From assembly GCF_946478785.1 (NCBI RefSeq), contig NZ_CAMLDD010000002.1, forward strand, positions 248,001 to 312,000: a DNA stretch of 64,000 nt. Reading direction: 5' to 3'. Of the stretch, positions 27,030 to 36,154 are shown piece by piece. Below the pieces are notes generated by a model that was not told where the DNA came from, did no database searches, and was given only the letters and a program-made list of their open reading frames with translations. Numbering within the stretch: the first letter of the stretch is position 1; each line of letters opens with the position of its first letter. The position numbers and the translations under genes were made by a program. The DNA is from an uncultured Flavobacterium sp. (GTDB lineage Bacteria > Bacteroidota > Bacteroidia > Flavobacteriales > Flavobacteriaceae).

Positions 27030-27777
27030 TTATTTCTTTGTATTTCACAGCCAACTCACCTAACAAAAATTCTGTCGAAGTTTTATTTTTCGAATTTAAA
27101 ATCGCTGTAAACTTATCATTATCTACAGCATAATATTCAAATCCTTTTACATATTCAAGAGGAATTTTCAGCCTGTTTACAAAATGATCTAATGTGAACA
27201 TATTCTCCAGAAGTTTCATGAAAAACTCTTTTTTCTCTACTGCGACTTCTTTTTTCAACATTGCGGTACGTCCTGAAAAAAAATTGAATAACGGATCAGC
27301 AGAAACAGAACCTCCAGCCATTGTTCCTGCATTGGCAGTTGGATTTAAAGCCGTGGCAGTATGTAATTTCCTCTCCGCTTGGGTATAGCTTTTTTGCCCG
27401 GCAATCCCTAAAGCAACAGCATTAATATTGTCGTATCGTTTAATAATTACTTCCTGCAGTTGATGCATCAGGAGATTCAATTTTACTGTAAAATTAAGAT
27501 CTGAAAAATTTTCAGCAGTTAATAAAATTCTGCTTTCTTTAAATTGAATGGATGAAAAAACAAGCGTATCTCCACTTTTAGCCATTATAGAAAAAGATCC
27601 GTCTGCTGTAGTTGTCGCCATTACTTCGGTTTGTGTGTTAACAACATAAACCCCTTCCAGATCATTTGTATTTGAAATAATTCTCCCGTTTAAAATAGTA
27701 CGTTCGTGAACCTGAGACCAAACAGCCTGACTCAAAAACACCATCAGAAAACAGATAATTTTGTTAATCAAAATCAA
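27013..27777 (-). CDS. Carboxypeptidase-regulatory-like domain protein, array copy 1
   Basis: 254 residues, the first gene of the overlapping operon. A signal peptide (ICFLMVFLSQAVWSQ) and regulatory-like domain are followed by IAGQKSYTQAERKLHTATAL, a Gly-rich stretch (AGTMAGGSVSADPLFNF) and LKIPLEYVKGFEYYAV. It is more diverged from copies 2-4 than they are from each other, and may be the parent copy. The promoter must lie in the 152 bp before pepE. Confidence 0.8.
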   Translation of the reverse strand: MILINKIICFLMVFLSQAVWSQVHERTILNGRIISNTNDLEGVYVVNTQTEVMATTTADGSFSIMAKSGDTLVFSSIQFKESRILLTAENFSDLNFTVKLNLLMHQLQEVIIKRYDNINAVALGIAGQKSYTQAERKLHTATALNPTANAGTMAGGSVSADPLFNFFSGRTAMLKKEVAVEKKEFFMKLLENMFTLDHFVNRLKIPLEYVKGFEYYAVDNDKFTAILNSKNKTSTEFLLGELAVKYKEIIASEK

Positions 27778-27929
27778 AAAATTAGTATTATTCTTAAAAA
27801 TGTAAAAATATCCTAATGTGTTCCAAATTTAATACTAACAGCTTGGTAAAAATATGTTAATTTAAAAAGCCTTCTGCCATCAAAACAGCCTTTTTAATAC
27901 CTTTAACCAAAACAATCTGAGTTATATTT

Positions 27930-28637
27930 ATGAAAAATATCATCATTGCAAGTACTTCTACTTTGCATCAAAGCAATTATTTAGAATATTTATTACCTGT
28001 TTTACAATTCCATTTTAAAAACTGCAAAAGCATTTTATTCATTCCGTATGCACGCCCTGGCGGAATTTCTCATGATGAATACACTCAAAAAGTAGCCATG
28101 GCATTTCAAACTATAAATATTTCAGTAAATGGAATTCATGAATTTAAGAATCCGGAAACAGCTATAAAAAATGCAGAAGGGATATTTACCGGTGGAGGAA
28201 ATACTTTTTTACTGGTTACTCAATTATACAGAAACAATGTTATGCAGCTTCTTTCTGAAACAGTAAAAAATGGAACTCCATATTTAGGAACCAGTGCCGG
28301 AAGTAATATTTGCGGTCTTTCGATGCAAACAACAAACGACATGCCTATTGTTTATCCTCCGAGTTTTCAAACTTTAGGATTGATTTCTTTTAATCTTAAT
28401 CCTCATTATTTAGATGCTGAAGAGAATTCTACTCATATGGGAGAAACCCGTGAAGAACGAATAAAAGAATTTCATGCATTTAATGCCATTCCGGTTTTAG
28501 GACTAAGAGAAGGCAGCTGGCTTGAAGTAAAAGGAAAGAAAATCACTTTAAAAGGAAATCTGTCAGCCCGATTATTTCAACAAAATCAGGTTCCACAAGA
28601 ATTAGACCCTGAAAGTGATTTGAGCAATTTAAAATAG
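27930..28637 (+). CDS. pepE: Dipeptidase E (S51 family)
   Basis: 235 residues. The nucleophile is S122 in GTSAGSN, with probable D137 and H159 (FNLNPHYLD) completing the triad, and GIFTGGGNTF before it. It splits Asp-X dipeptides in the cytoplasm. Length and motifs match the enteric enzyme. It is divergent from the paralogue operon and followed by a strong hairpin. Confidence 0.92.
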   Translation: MKNIIIASTSTLHQSNYLEYLLPVLQFHFKNCKSILFIPYARPGGISHDEYTQKVAMAFQTINISVNGIHEFKNPETAIKNAEGIFTGGGNTFLLVTQLYRNNVMQLLSETVKNGTPYLGTSAGSNICGLSMQTTNDMPIVYPPSFQTLGLISFNLNPHYLDAEENSTHMGETREERIKEFHAFNAIPVLGLREGSWLEVKGKKITLKGNLSARLFQQNQVPQELDPESDLSNLK

Positions 28638-28648
28638 ATTGTAAACAA

Positions 28649-28679
28649 AAAATCCTCAAACAAATTGCTTGAGGATTTT
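28649..28679. terminator. Bidirectional terminator between pepE and tRNA-Gly
   Basis: AAAATCCTCAA and TTGAGGATTTT form an 11-bp perfect stem with a 9-nt loop, 12 bp after the pepE stop; it also lies just past the 3' end of the minus-strand tRNA. Confidence 0.8.
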
Positions 28680-28683
28680 GAAG

Positions 28684-28756
<73 letters not shown>

Positions 28757-28849
28757 ATTAACAGGGTGCAAATATAAATAATTAAATCGTTTAAAAAAAT
28801 AAAAAATAAAATTATTTAAATTTAAAATCTAAACCTAAGTTTTGATTAG

Positions 28850-28922
<73 letters not shown>

Positions 28923-29057
28923 ATTACTGAGGTGCAAATATAAAAAATAACTAAGCTTTAAAGCAAGCTTTTTTTGAAAAAAAATAAATTAAAAATCACT
29001 ATTTCTAGTAATCTATTTAAAATTAAAATGTTATAGCTTTGTTTTTTTATTCAAAAC

Positions 29058-29495
29058 ATGACATTAATCAAAGAAATATCGGCTAAGGAAACGTTTATTG
29101 TAAGACATCCTGTACTCCGAAAAGGAAAACCAATAGAAACCTGTGCTTTTGAAGGCGATAATTTAAAAACCACACATCATTTTGGATTATTTAATGATTT
29201 AGATTTAATAGGAATAATTTCATTGTTTCTAAAAACCAATACTATATTTGCAGAAAATTTACAGGCCCAGATTCGAGGCATGGCTATTTTGGAGTCACAT
29301 CAGAAAAAAGGTCTTGGAGAAACACTCGTAAAACATTGTGAAAAATACTGCATCTCAAACCAGTTCGATTTGATATGGTTCAATGCCAGAACAGCCGCAG
29401 TTGGATTCTACAAAAAAATGGGATATGAAATTAAAGGAAACTCCTTTGAAATCCCGGAAGTTGGAGAACATTATTTAATGTACAAAAAATTATAA
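29058..29495 (+). CDS. GNAT-family N-acetyltransferase
   Basis: 145 residues. The acetyl-CoA site appears as QIRGMAILESHQKKGLGETL (motif A, with the Q/RxxGxG/A form QKKGLG), and the C-terminal strand reads AAVGFYKKMGYEIKG. Cytoplasmic; the substrate is unknown. The gene is 1 bp upstream of the L,D-transpeptidase gene and probably co-transcribed with it. Confidence 0.88.
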   Translation: MTLIKEISAKETFIVRHPVLRKGKPIETCAFEGDNLKTTHHFGLFNDLDLIGIISLFLKTNTIFAENLQAQIRGMAILESHQKKGLGETLVKHCEKYCISNQFDLIWFNARTAAVGFYKKMGYEIKGNSFEIPEVGEHYLMYKKL

Positions 29496-29496
29496 A

Positions 29497-31080
29497 ATGA
29501 ATAAACTTTACTTTCTGTTGATTCTTTGTTTCTTTATAAGCTGCAAAAAGGATCAAAAAACTAAACCATCAAAAGCTAAAAAAGCTTTGCCAGCCATCGT
29601 AATAACCGATGCGCGAACTGTTGACATAGATACCGCTCTTATAAATGCTTATAAAAGCGAAACATTAAAACAATTTTACCTTTCATCTGACAATAAAACC
29701 ATTTGGGGAAATCTAAAAAAAAGAACCTACGTTTTATCGCAACTAAAAAAATCAGATGAGTTGGGATTAAACCCCAATGATTATCGTGTAAAAAAAATGG
29801 ATAATTATGAGAAACAAATCAATAAATTAGACAACAAACAACTTGCAGAATACGATTTGTTACTCACCCATAATTTTGAAAAATACGTTACTCATTTATA
29901 CGAAGGAAAATTAAATCCTAAGTATTTATATCGGGACTGGGCACTGGCAGACAAGGATCTGGACATAAATACTGCTTTGGTAAAAAGCTTTAACCATAAT
30001 ACTTTAGACAGTTTAGTTGAAAATATCCAACCAAAAACCCGAACTTATAAACAATTATTAAAAGCTTTACAGCTTATTAACACTTTTCCGGATGATAATA
30101 TTAAAACAATTGAATCAGCCGAAAAAATAGTACTTAAAGACACTAGTGCCGCTCTAATCAATATTAAAAAAAGGCTTTTGTACTGGAATGACCTATCAGG
30201 AAAAGACAGTCTAACAGCTATCTACGACGACAAAACATTTGAAGCTGTAAAAAAGTTCCAGTCACGTCATGGATTAGTTTCAGATGGAATTATTGGAGCA
30301 AGCACGGTCCATGCCCTGAACTTTTCAAAACAAAAAAGGAAACACCAGATTATTGCCAATTTAGAGCGCTGGAGATGGTATCCAAATGAGTTGGCAGAAA
30401 ATTATTTTATAATTAATATCCCTGACTACAGCATGCAAGTTGTAGAAAATCAGGACACAACTGCCGTCAGAAAGGTGATAGTAGGAACCAGCAAAAGAAA
30501 AACACCTGTTTTAACCTCAACTCTTAAAAGTATTGTTTTTAACCCAACCTGGACAGTACCACCTACTATTTTAAAAGAAGATGTAGTTCCGGCCATGAAA
30601 CGTAATCGAAATTATTTAAGAAATAAAAACATTACTATTTATGATACTGCAGGACATGTGGTAGATCCTTGGAACTGGAATGAAAACAGGCCCCGTAGCT
30701 ATAGATATATCCAAAGTCCGGGTTATAACAACTCCTTAGGATTGATAAAAATTATGTTTCCTAATAATTATAGTGTGTATTTGCACGACACCAATCACCG
30801 AAACTATTTTGAGAGAAGTAATCGTTCTTTGAGTTCCGGTTGTGTGCGTATTGAAAATCCGCTGGAATTAGCGCAGCATATTTTAGATGATTCTAAAAAT
30901 TGGTCGAAAGATAAAATTGATACTATTATCGCCCGAAAAAAAACTACCAGCATCAGAATTACTAAAAAATACAAACTATATCAATGGTACTGGACAGCGT
31001 GGAGCGAAAACGATAAGCTCATATTCAGGTATGATGTATATAATCTGGATGAAGATTTGTATTCTAAATTAAGAAATTAA
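29497..31080 (+). CDS. L,D-transpeptidase with peptidoglycan-binding domain (YcbB/LdtD-like), lipoprotein
   Basis: 527 residues. A lipobox (CFFISC, Cys16) anchors it outside the cytoplasm. A long N-terminal scaffold is followed by a peptidoglycan-binding domain (AVKKFQSRHGLVSDGIIGAS, about 245-270) and the YkuD catalytic domain with HDTNHRNYF, then SLSSGCVRIENP holding the active-site cysteine. It makes 3-3 crosslinks in peptidoglycan or attaches other groups. The gene follows a GNAT gene by 1 bp and overlaps a second, convergent L,D-transpeptidase gene by 12 bp at their 3' ends. Confidence 0.92.
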   Translation: MNKLYFLLILCFFISCKKDQKTKPSKAKKALPAIVITDARTVDIDTALINAYKSETLKQFYLSSDNKTIWGNLKKRTYVLSQLKKSDELGLNPNDYRVKKMDNYEKQINKLDNKQLAEYDLLLTHNFEKYVTHLYEGKLNPKYLYRDWALADKDLDINTALVKSFNHNTLDSLVENIQPKTRTYKQLLKALQLINTFPDDNIKTIESAEKIVLKDTSAALINIKKRLLYWNDLSGKDSLTAIYDDKTFEAVKKFQSRHGLVSDGIIGASTVHALNFSKQKRKHQIIANLERWRWYPNELAENYFIINIPDYSMQVVENQDTTAVRKVIVGTSKRKTPVLTSTLKSIVFNPTWTVPPTILKEDVVPAMKRNRNYLRNKNITIYDTAGHVVDPWNWNENRPRSYRYIQSPGYNNSLGLIKIMFPNNYSVYLHDTNHRNYFERSNRSLSSGCVRIENPLELAQHILDDSKNWSKDKIDTIIARKKTTSIRITKKYKLYQWYWTAWSENDKLIFRYDVYNLDEDLYSKLRN

Positions 31081-31791
31081 ATCTTTATCCATAATAAAAC
31101 TTCTCGACGGATGATAAATGAACAAACAAGATTTATCTTTTATTGTATGAATGATATCGTTAGTCAATTCAACAGGAATCGCCGGACAGCCCAGACTTCT
31201 TCCTAATCTTTTATTGTTTTGTATGAAAGATTCTGACACATAATCGGCACCATGCATTACAACGGCTCTTTGGCGTGCATTATCATTAATACCTCTTTCT
31301 AATCCATCAAGACGTAAAGAAGCTCCATGCTTTCCCTGGTAAATTTCACCAGTTGCATAAAAGCCAAGGCTGCTTTTGTACGATGAATTAATATTAGAGA
31401 ATGCAGAAGCAAACTCTTCGCCTGTATTTCTTCCGTGGGCCACAAGGGACTGGAATAAAATCGAGTTGGTTGATAAATCAATAACCCAAAGACGTTTTAT
31501 AGAGGATGAAAGGCTAAAATCAATCAGGGTTAAAATATCTTTTTGAATAACTCCTTTTTCTTTTAGCAGGTAGAATCCTTTTAAAGCTTCAGAAAAAGTT
31601 TTTAGTTCAGGAAGAACAAAATTGTTTGTGTTTAATGTGTTATAAATATTTTCAATTTTAGCATCAACTGCAAGTTTTTCAACTTTTGCAATGCTTTTAG
31701 CTGTTACATTTTTAGTTTCAGCAGTATTTTTAGAATCTGTACCGAATGACAAAAACAAAAATAAAATAGCGGGATAAATCTTATAAATCAT
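31069..31791 (-). CDS. Murein L,D-transpeptidase, catalytic-domain family (YkuD_2 type)
   Basis: 240 residues. A short signal peptide (IYPAILFLFLSFG) is followed by the L,D-transpeptidase fold, with catalytic segment VVMHGADYVS and RLGRSLGCPAIP containing the active-site cysteine. It belongs to a different subfamily from the convergent neighbour and lacks a peptidoglycan-binding domain. It is probably periplasmic and acts on peptidoglycan peptides. The -7 element is at 31828-31835. Confidence 0.9.
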   Translation of the reverse strand: MIYKIYPAILFLFLSFGTDSKNTAETKNVTAKSIAKVEKLAVDAKIENIYNTLNTNNFVLPELKTFSEALKGFYLLKEKGVIQKDILTLIDFSLSSSIKRLWVIDLSTNSILFQSLVAHGRNTGEEFASAFSNINSSYKSSLGFYATGEIYQGKHGASLRLDGLERGINDNARQRAVVMHGADYVSESFIQNNKRLGRSLGCPAIPVELTNDIIHTIKDKSCLFIYHPSRSFIMDKDLIS

Positions 31792-31827
31792 TGATTAAGT
31801 TTAGGTTACACTTGTTTTGGGACTTGG

Positions 31828-31835
31828 CAAATGTA
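31828..31835 (-). promoter_or_regulatory. -7 element (TACATTTG) of the YkuD_2 L,D-transpeptidase gene
   Basis: Minus-strand match to TAnnTTTG 36 bp before the start codon; no TTG at the -33 spacing. Confidence 0.4.
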
Positions 31836-31860
31836 AAACTTATTTGTAATTATGTAACTT

Positions 31861-31884
31861 AATATCACCAAATTAGGTGATATT
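31861..31884. promoter_or_regulatory. 9-bp perfect dyad upstream of the YkuD_2 gene
   Basis: AATATCACC, six bases, GGTGATATT. It lies 25 bp upstream of the -7 element and has no T-run, so an operator is more likely than a terminator. Confidence 0.4.
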
Positions 31885-32207
31885 TATTCAAACTTTAACA
31901 GTTAATCACAATAGAAGTTAAGGAAAATTAAACATATCACTATTTTTGGCAGGAATTTACGTTATTTTTTAAAGAATATTCTACAACTCTAATCAGTATT
32001 AGTAAAAAGATTTTTTAAGATATTAAAAAACTAATAAATGAGATAAAAAAATAGAACAAAATGCTTTATTCTCCATTAATATGATTTAAAACTTAAATTC
32101 AAAACAGAGTCAGTGTGCATTAATTTTAAAAAACAAAGACTTATATAACCAAATTATTATTTTTTGATACCGTTCTTTTTATAAAACATAAATGTAACAA
32201 TCGTTTC

Positions 32208-32236
32208 TTGCGTATTTTATAAATGGTTTATCTTTG
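32208..32236 (+). promoter_or_regulatory. gpmI promoter (TTG-N18-TATCTTTG)
   Basis: A clear match to the flavobacterial consensus, 16 bp before the ATG at 32253. It overlaps an upstream in-frame ATG (32223), which fixes the true start at 32253. Confidence 0.7.
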
Positions 32237-32252
32237 CCAAAAAATAAAACCA

Positions 32253-33770
32253 ATGAACAAAAAAGTAATCCTTATGATTTTAGATGGTTGGGGAAAGTCT
32301 CCCGACCCTAAAGTATCTGCAATAGACAACGCAAATGTTCCTTTTATAAACAGTCTTTATCTAAACTACCCAAGTGCACAGCTTCGTACTGACGGATTAA
32401 ACGTTGGTTTACCGGAAGGTCAAATGGGAAACAGTGAAGTAGGTCATATGAATCTTGGTGCCGGAAGAATCGTTTACCAGGATTTAGCCAAAATAAATTT
32501 AGCAGTAGCGCATCAAACACTTGCCAAAGAACAAGTTCTTGTTGATGCTTTTACCTATGCTAAAGAAAACAACAAAAAAGTACACTTTTTAGGATTGGTT
32601 TCTGATGGAGGTGTTCACTCACACACATCTCACTTGCGTGGACTTATCGATGCTTCTCAGGAATATGGATTAGAAAATGTTTTTGTTCATGCTTTTACAG
32701 ACGGTCGCGATGTTGATCCAAAATCAGGAGCTAAATATATTCAGGATTTAGAAAATCATATTAAAGATACTCCGGTAAAAATTGCCACAATTATTGGCCG
32801 TTATTACGCAATGGATCGTGATAAACGTTGGGAGCGTGTAAAACTGGCTTATGATTTAGTTGTAAATGCAATAGGAACTCCATCAAAAAATGCGGTTGCA
32901 AGTATTCTTGAAAGCTATTCAAAAGATGTTACTGATGAATTTATTGCCCCAATCGTAATGGTTGATGAAGAAGAAAAACCACTGGCAACAATCGCAGAGG
33001 GTGATGTTGTGATATTCTTCAATTTCAGAACCGACAGAGGCCGTGAACTTACAGAAGCACTTTCTCAACAGGATTTCCATGAGCAAAACATGCACAAATT
33101 AAATTTGTATTATGTGACGCTTACCAACTACGATGAGACTTATCTAAACGTAAAAGTTGTTTATAATAAAGATAACATTACCGAAACTCTTGGTGAAGTT
33201 TTAGAAAAAGCCGGTAAAAAACAAATTCGTATTGCCGAAACAGAGAAATATCCTCACGTTACCTTTTTCTTCTCTGGAGGAAGAGAACTACCTTTTGAGG
33301 GCGAAACCAGACTATTAAGAAATTCTCCAAAAGTTGCCACTTATGATTTACAGCCAGAAATGAGCGCATACGAATTAACAGCTGCTCTTGTTCCCGAATT
33401 AAACAAAGGCGAAGTAGATTTTGTTTGTCTGAATTTTGCAAATGGTGATATGGTTGGACATACGGGAATCATGAGTGCTGCAATCCTTGCCTGCGAAGCT
33501 GTAGATGCTTGTGCGCAACAAGTTATTGAAGCTGCTCTTGCAAACAATTACACAACCATTGTAATTGCCGATCACGGAAATTGTGAAACCATGATTAATC
33601 CTGACGGAAGCCCAAATACAGCGCACACAACAAATCCGGTGCCGATTATTTTAGTGGATAAAGAATTGAAGAATATTCAAAATGGTGTTTTAGGCGATAT
33701 TGCCCCTACTATTTTAGAATTAATGGGCGTTCCTCAGCCTGAAGCAATGACTTGTCATTCATTATTATAG
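32253..33770 (+). CDS. gpmI: 2,3-bisphosphoglycerate-independent phosphoglycerate mutase
   Basis: 505 residues. The N-terminal ILMILDGWG gives metal ligand D11, and S61 in GQMGNSEVGH is the phosphorylated serine. DGRDVDPKSGAKYI, RYYAMDRD and ADHGNCETM are characteristic. It interconverts 3- and 2-phosphoglycerate in glycolysis using Mn or Zn. Start chosen at MNKKVI because the promoter -7 element lies inside the longer ORF. Confidence 0.96.
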   Translation: MNKKVILMILDGWGKSPDPKVSAIDNANVPFINSLYLNYPSAQLRTDGLNVGLPEGQMGNSEVGHMNLGAGRIVYQDLAKINLAVAHQTLAKEQVLVDAFTYAKENNKKVHFLGLVSDGGVHSHTSHLRGLIDASQEYGLENVFVHAFTDGRDVDPKSGAKYIQDLENHIKDTPVKIATIIGRYYAMDRDKRWERVKLAYDLVVNAIGTPSKNAVASILESYSKDVTDEFIAPIVMVDEEEKPLATIAEGDVVIFFNFRTDRGRELTEALSQQDFHEQNMHKLNLYYVTLTNYDETYLNVKVVYNKDNITETLGEVLEKAGKKQIRIAETEKYPHVTFFFSGGRELPFEGETRLLRNSPKVATYDLQPEMSAYELTAALVPELNKGEVDFVCLNFANGDMVGHTGIMSAAILACEAVDACAQQVIEAALANNYTTIVIADHGNCETMINPDGSPNTAHTTNPVPIILVDKELKNIQNGVLGDIAPTILELMGVPQPEAMTCHSLL

Positions 33771-33792
33771 AAAACCACTTTTTTTTGATAGA

Positions 33793-33822
33793 AGAGAGAC
33801 AAGTTTTAGGATTTGTCTCTCT
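33793..33822. terminator. Terminator after gpmI
   Basis: AGAGAGACAA and TTGTCTCTCT form a 10-bp stem with a 10-nt loop, with T-rich sequence after it; it sits between convergent genes. Confidence 0.75.
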
Positions 33823-33837
33823 TTGCTTTTATGGTAA

Positions 33838-35094
33838 TCACATTAAAAAATAATGATACGTCCATTCAACTCCATAAATTATAAGTCCGATAAGTCCGCC
33901 CACCAAAGTTCCGTTGATTCTGATATATTGAAGATCTTTACCAATTTCTAACTCTAATTTTTCAGAAACTTCTTTTCCGTCCCAGCTTTTGACTGTTGAC
34001 GAAATCAAATCTCCAATTACCTTTTTATTATTCAGAAGTACAGAAAGCAAATCATACTTGATGAAGTTATTGATTTTATGAACCATAATCTGATCTTCCT
34101 GAAGTCCGCTTCCAAAACGCTGAATCAAACCTGAAATATTATTTTTGATGGAAGATTCATTACCTTTTTCTAAATCGTGCGTAATAGAAAGTTTTATTTC
34201 ATCCCAAATTCCGTTAATATAATCCTGAACTTCTTTTTTTCCTGCAAAACCAAGAATCATATTATTGATTTTAATTCTCATCTCTTCCGAATTTTTTACT
34301 TTATCCAGAAAATCATGAACATATTCATCTATTTTAAATCGGATTTCGCTTTGCGGATTTTTTGCTTCATCCAAAAACTCCTGTAATCCGTTAAAGATAC
34401 CTTCTGAAATGCTTTTATCGGCTAAGCCAAAACTTAAAAAGGGCGTAGATTGTTTTACTTTTTTTCTGATCAGATCTTTATTATTACTTAATTCTGTACT
34501 CATGACTTCCAGAATATTGGTAAGCAATTCGTCCTTTACATTTCCTTTCTGCAAAGGTTCCAAAGCCAATGCTACCCAATCTCCAAAATTAATGGCTTCT
34601 AATTTTTCCCTGAACTGAACCTGAATAAATCTTTTTATATCTTCATCTTTTATCGTTTTCAGAATACCCGGAATAATATTTAGAGCTATTGCATCGGCAA
34701 TCTTATTAGCATTTTCTATCTTCGAAAGCCAATCGGAAGCTTTTGTGGCAAAGTTGAATTCATCTAATTTAATTTCCAGTTTTTCACGATTCAGAAATTC
34801 CTCGGAAACAAAACTGCCCAAATTTTCTCCAATTTCATTTTTTTTGATCGGAATAATAGCCGTATGCCAAATCGGAATCCCCAACGGATGGCGAAACAAA
34901 GCAACAACTGCAAACCAATCCGCAATTCCGCCTACCATTGCGGCTTCACTGAAAGCCTGCAGCATTGGAATTTTAAAATAAATCGCAATTATAAACAAAA
35001 GTACTGCGCCTCCCAGGAGCATTGAAGCATTTCGTTTCATGCTCTTTAAAGCTTTAATTTTAGAAAGCGTTTCCTGATCTGTTGAAGTTTCCAT
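33838..35094 (-). CDS. DUF445-family membrane protein
   Basis: About 418 residues. N-terminal membrane segment (MLLGGAVLLFIIAIYFKIPM), then AFSEAAMVGGIADWFAVVAL and LFRHPLGIPIWHTAIIP, the conserved DUF445 signature, and a C-terminal membrane helix (GGLIGLIIYGVEWTYHYFL). The long middle is helical. The family is uncharacterised and usually described as an inner-membrane protein. The start was set at METSTDQ rather than an upstream in-frame ATG because the longer N-terminus looks unlike the family. Confidence 0.85.
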   Translation of the reverse strand: METSTDQETLSKIKALKSMKRNASMLLGGAVLLFIIAIYFKIPMLQAFSEAAMVGGIADWFAVVALFRHPLGIPIWHTAIIPIKKNEIGENLGSFVSEEFLNREKLEIKLDEFNFATKASDWLSKIENANKIADAIALNIIPGILKTIKDEDIKRFIQVQFREKLEAINFGDWVALALEPLQKGNVKDELLTNILEVMSTELSNNKDLIRKKVKQSTPFLSFGLADKSISEGIFNGLQEFLDEAKNPQSEIRFKIDEYVHDFLDKVKNSEEMRIKINNMILGFAGKKEVQDYINGIWDEIKLSITHDLEKGNESSIKNNISGLIQRFGSGLQEDQIMVHKINNFIKYDLLSVLLNNKKVIGDLISSTVKSWDGKEVSEKLELEIGKDLQYIRINGTLVGGLIGLIIYGVEWTYHYFLM

Positions 35095-35248
35095 GATTGT
35101 TATGTTTATTACTAATTTAAGGCTTTTTCCTGATATACGAAACCAAAAGCTTTTCATACTCCACAAGAGTATTGATACTCATAAAGCCTGAAAACTATAG
35201 GTGCTAATTAATTTCAAAAGCAACTTTAAAAAAATAATATTAAAATTG

Positions 35249-35256
35249 TACTTTTG
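35249..35256 (+). promoter_or_regulatory. -7 element (TACTTTTG) of map
   Basis: Full match to TAnnTTTG. It overlaps a TTG at 35254 that would otherwise be taken as the start codon. Confidence 0.5.
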
Positions 35257-35277
35257 CGAACTGAAAATCTGAAAAAT

Positions 35278-36096
35278 ATGATTATCCAAAAAACCCGCGA
35301 GGAAATAGAATTAATGCGCGAAAGTGCTTTGATCGTATCTAAAACATTAGGAATGATTGCTTCTGAAATTAAAGAAGGAGTTACTACTTTATATCTGGAC
35401 AAATTAGCCGAAGAATTTATTCGTGATCATGGTGCGGTGCCAAGTTTTCTTGGATTGTATGATTTCCCGAATTCACTTTGTATGAGTCCGAATGCTCAGG
35501 TGGTACACGGAATTCCGAATAATACACCTTTAAAAAGCGGAGATGTTATTTCTGTTGATTGTGGTGCCTTTAAAAATGGATATCATGGTGATCACGCGTA
35601 TAGTTTTGAAATTGGCGAAGTTGCCCCTGAAACTAAAAAACTTTTGCAGGTAACCAAAGAATCCCTTTACGTAGGAATCAGAGAATTTAAAGCCGGTAAT
35701 CGTGTGGAAGATGTTGGAAATGCGATTCAGAAATATACAGAATCTCACGGATACGGAGTTGTTCGCGAATTGGTTGGACATGGATTAGGCCAAAAAATGC
35801 ACGAAGCTCCTGAAATGCCAAACTATGGCAAAAAAGGAAGAGGAAAACTTTTTGTTGAAGGAATGGTGGTAGCAATTGAACCTATGATTAACATGGGAAC
35901 AAAAAACATCAAACAACTTAAAGATGGCTGGACAATCTTAACTGCTGACGGAAAGCCAAGTGCACACTTTGAACATGACGTTGCCTTAATCGATGGAAAA
36001 CCGGAAATTTTATCGACTTTCTACTACATCTACAAAGCATTAGGAATTGAAAGTACCGAAGAAGATGAATTTAGAAAAGTGCCTTTAGTATTGTAA
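35278..36096 (+). CDS. map: Type I methionine aminopeptidase
   Basis: 272 residues. Metal ligands D94 (VDCGAFKNG), D105 (HGDHAYSF), and later His and Glu in GHGLGQKMHEAPEMPNYG and AIEPMINMG, plus H78 in the substrate pocket, are all present. It removes the initiator methionine in the cytoplasm. The start is placed at MIIQKT after the -7 element. The stop codon is embedded in an inverted repeat (36095-36123). Confidence 0.95.
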   Translation: MIIQKTREEIELMRESALIVSKTLGMIASEIKEGVTTLYLDKLAEEFIRDHGAVPSFLGLYDFPNSLCMSPNAQVVHGIPNNTPLKSGDVISVDCGAFKNGYHGDHAYSFEIGEVAPETKKLLQVTKESLYVGIREFKAGNRVEDVGNAIQKYTESHGYGVVRELVGHGLGQKMHEAPEMPNYGKKGRGKLFVEGMVVAIEPMINMGTKNIKQLKDGWTILTADGKPSAHFEHDVALIDGKPEILSTFYYIYKALGIESTEEDEFRKVPLVL

Positions 36097-36123
36097 CACG
36101 AATTTCACTAATTTTCACGGATT
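36095..36123 (+). repeat. Left inverted repeat flanking the GxxExxY gene
   Basis: Starts AACACGAATTTCAC and ends CACGGATT. It agrees with the reverse complement of the right copy (36566-36594) at 25 of 29 positions. It overlaps the map stop codon. Confidence 0.7.
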
Positions 36124-36154
36124 ATCGTTGCGATAAATTTCACTAATATAAATT

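Larger units (their letters stand above)
31792..32228. other. Long divergent intergenic region between YkuD_2 gene and gpmI
   Basis: About 440 bp without a convincing ORF. It holds the YkuD_2 -7 element (31828-31835), a 9-bp dyad (31861-31884), another TATTTTTG on the plus strand (31941-31948) with no obvious gene, and the gpmI promoter at its right end. The space could house a small RNA or a long leader; no structure beyond the dyad was found. Confidence 0.5.

Noticed and set aside
34177..34981. Three ORFs of 69-78 residues opposite the DUF445 gene
   Set aside because: Short, overlapping the convincing DUF445 frame on the other strand, low complexity.
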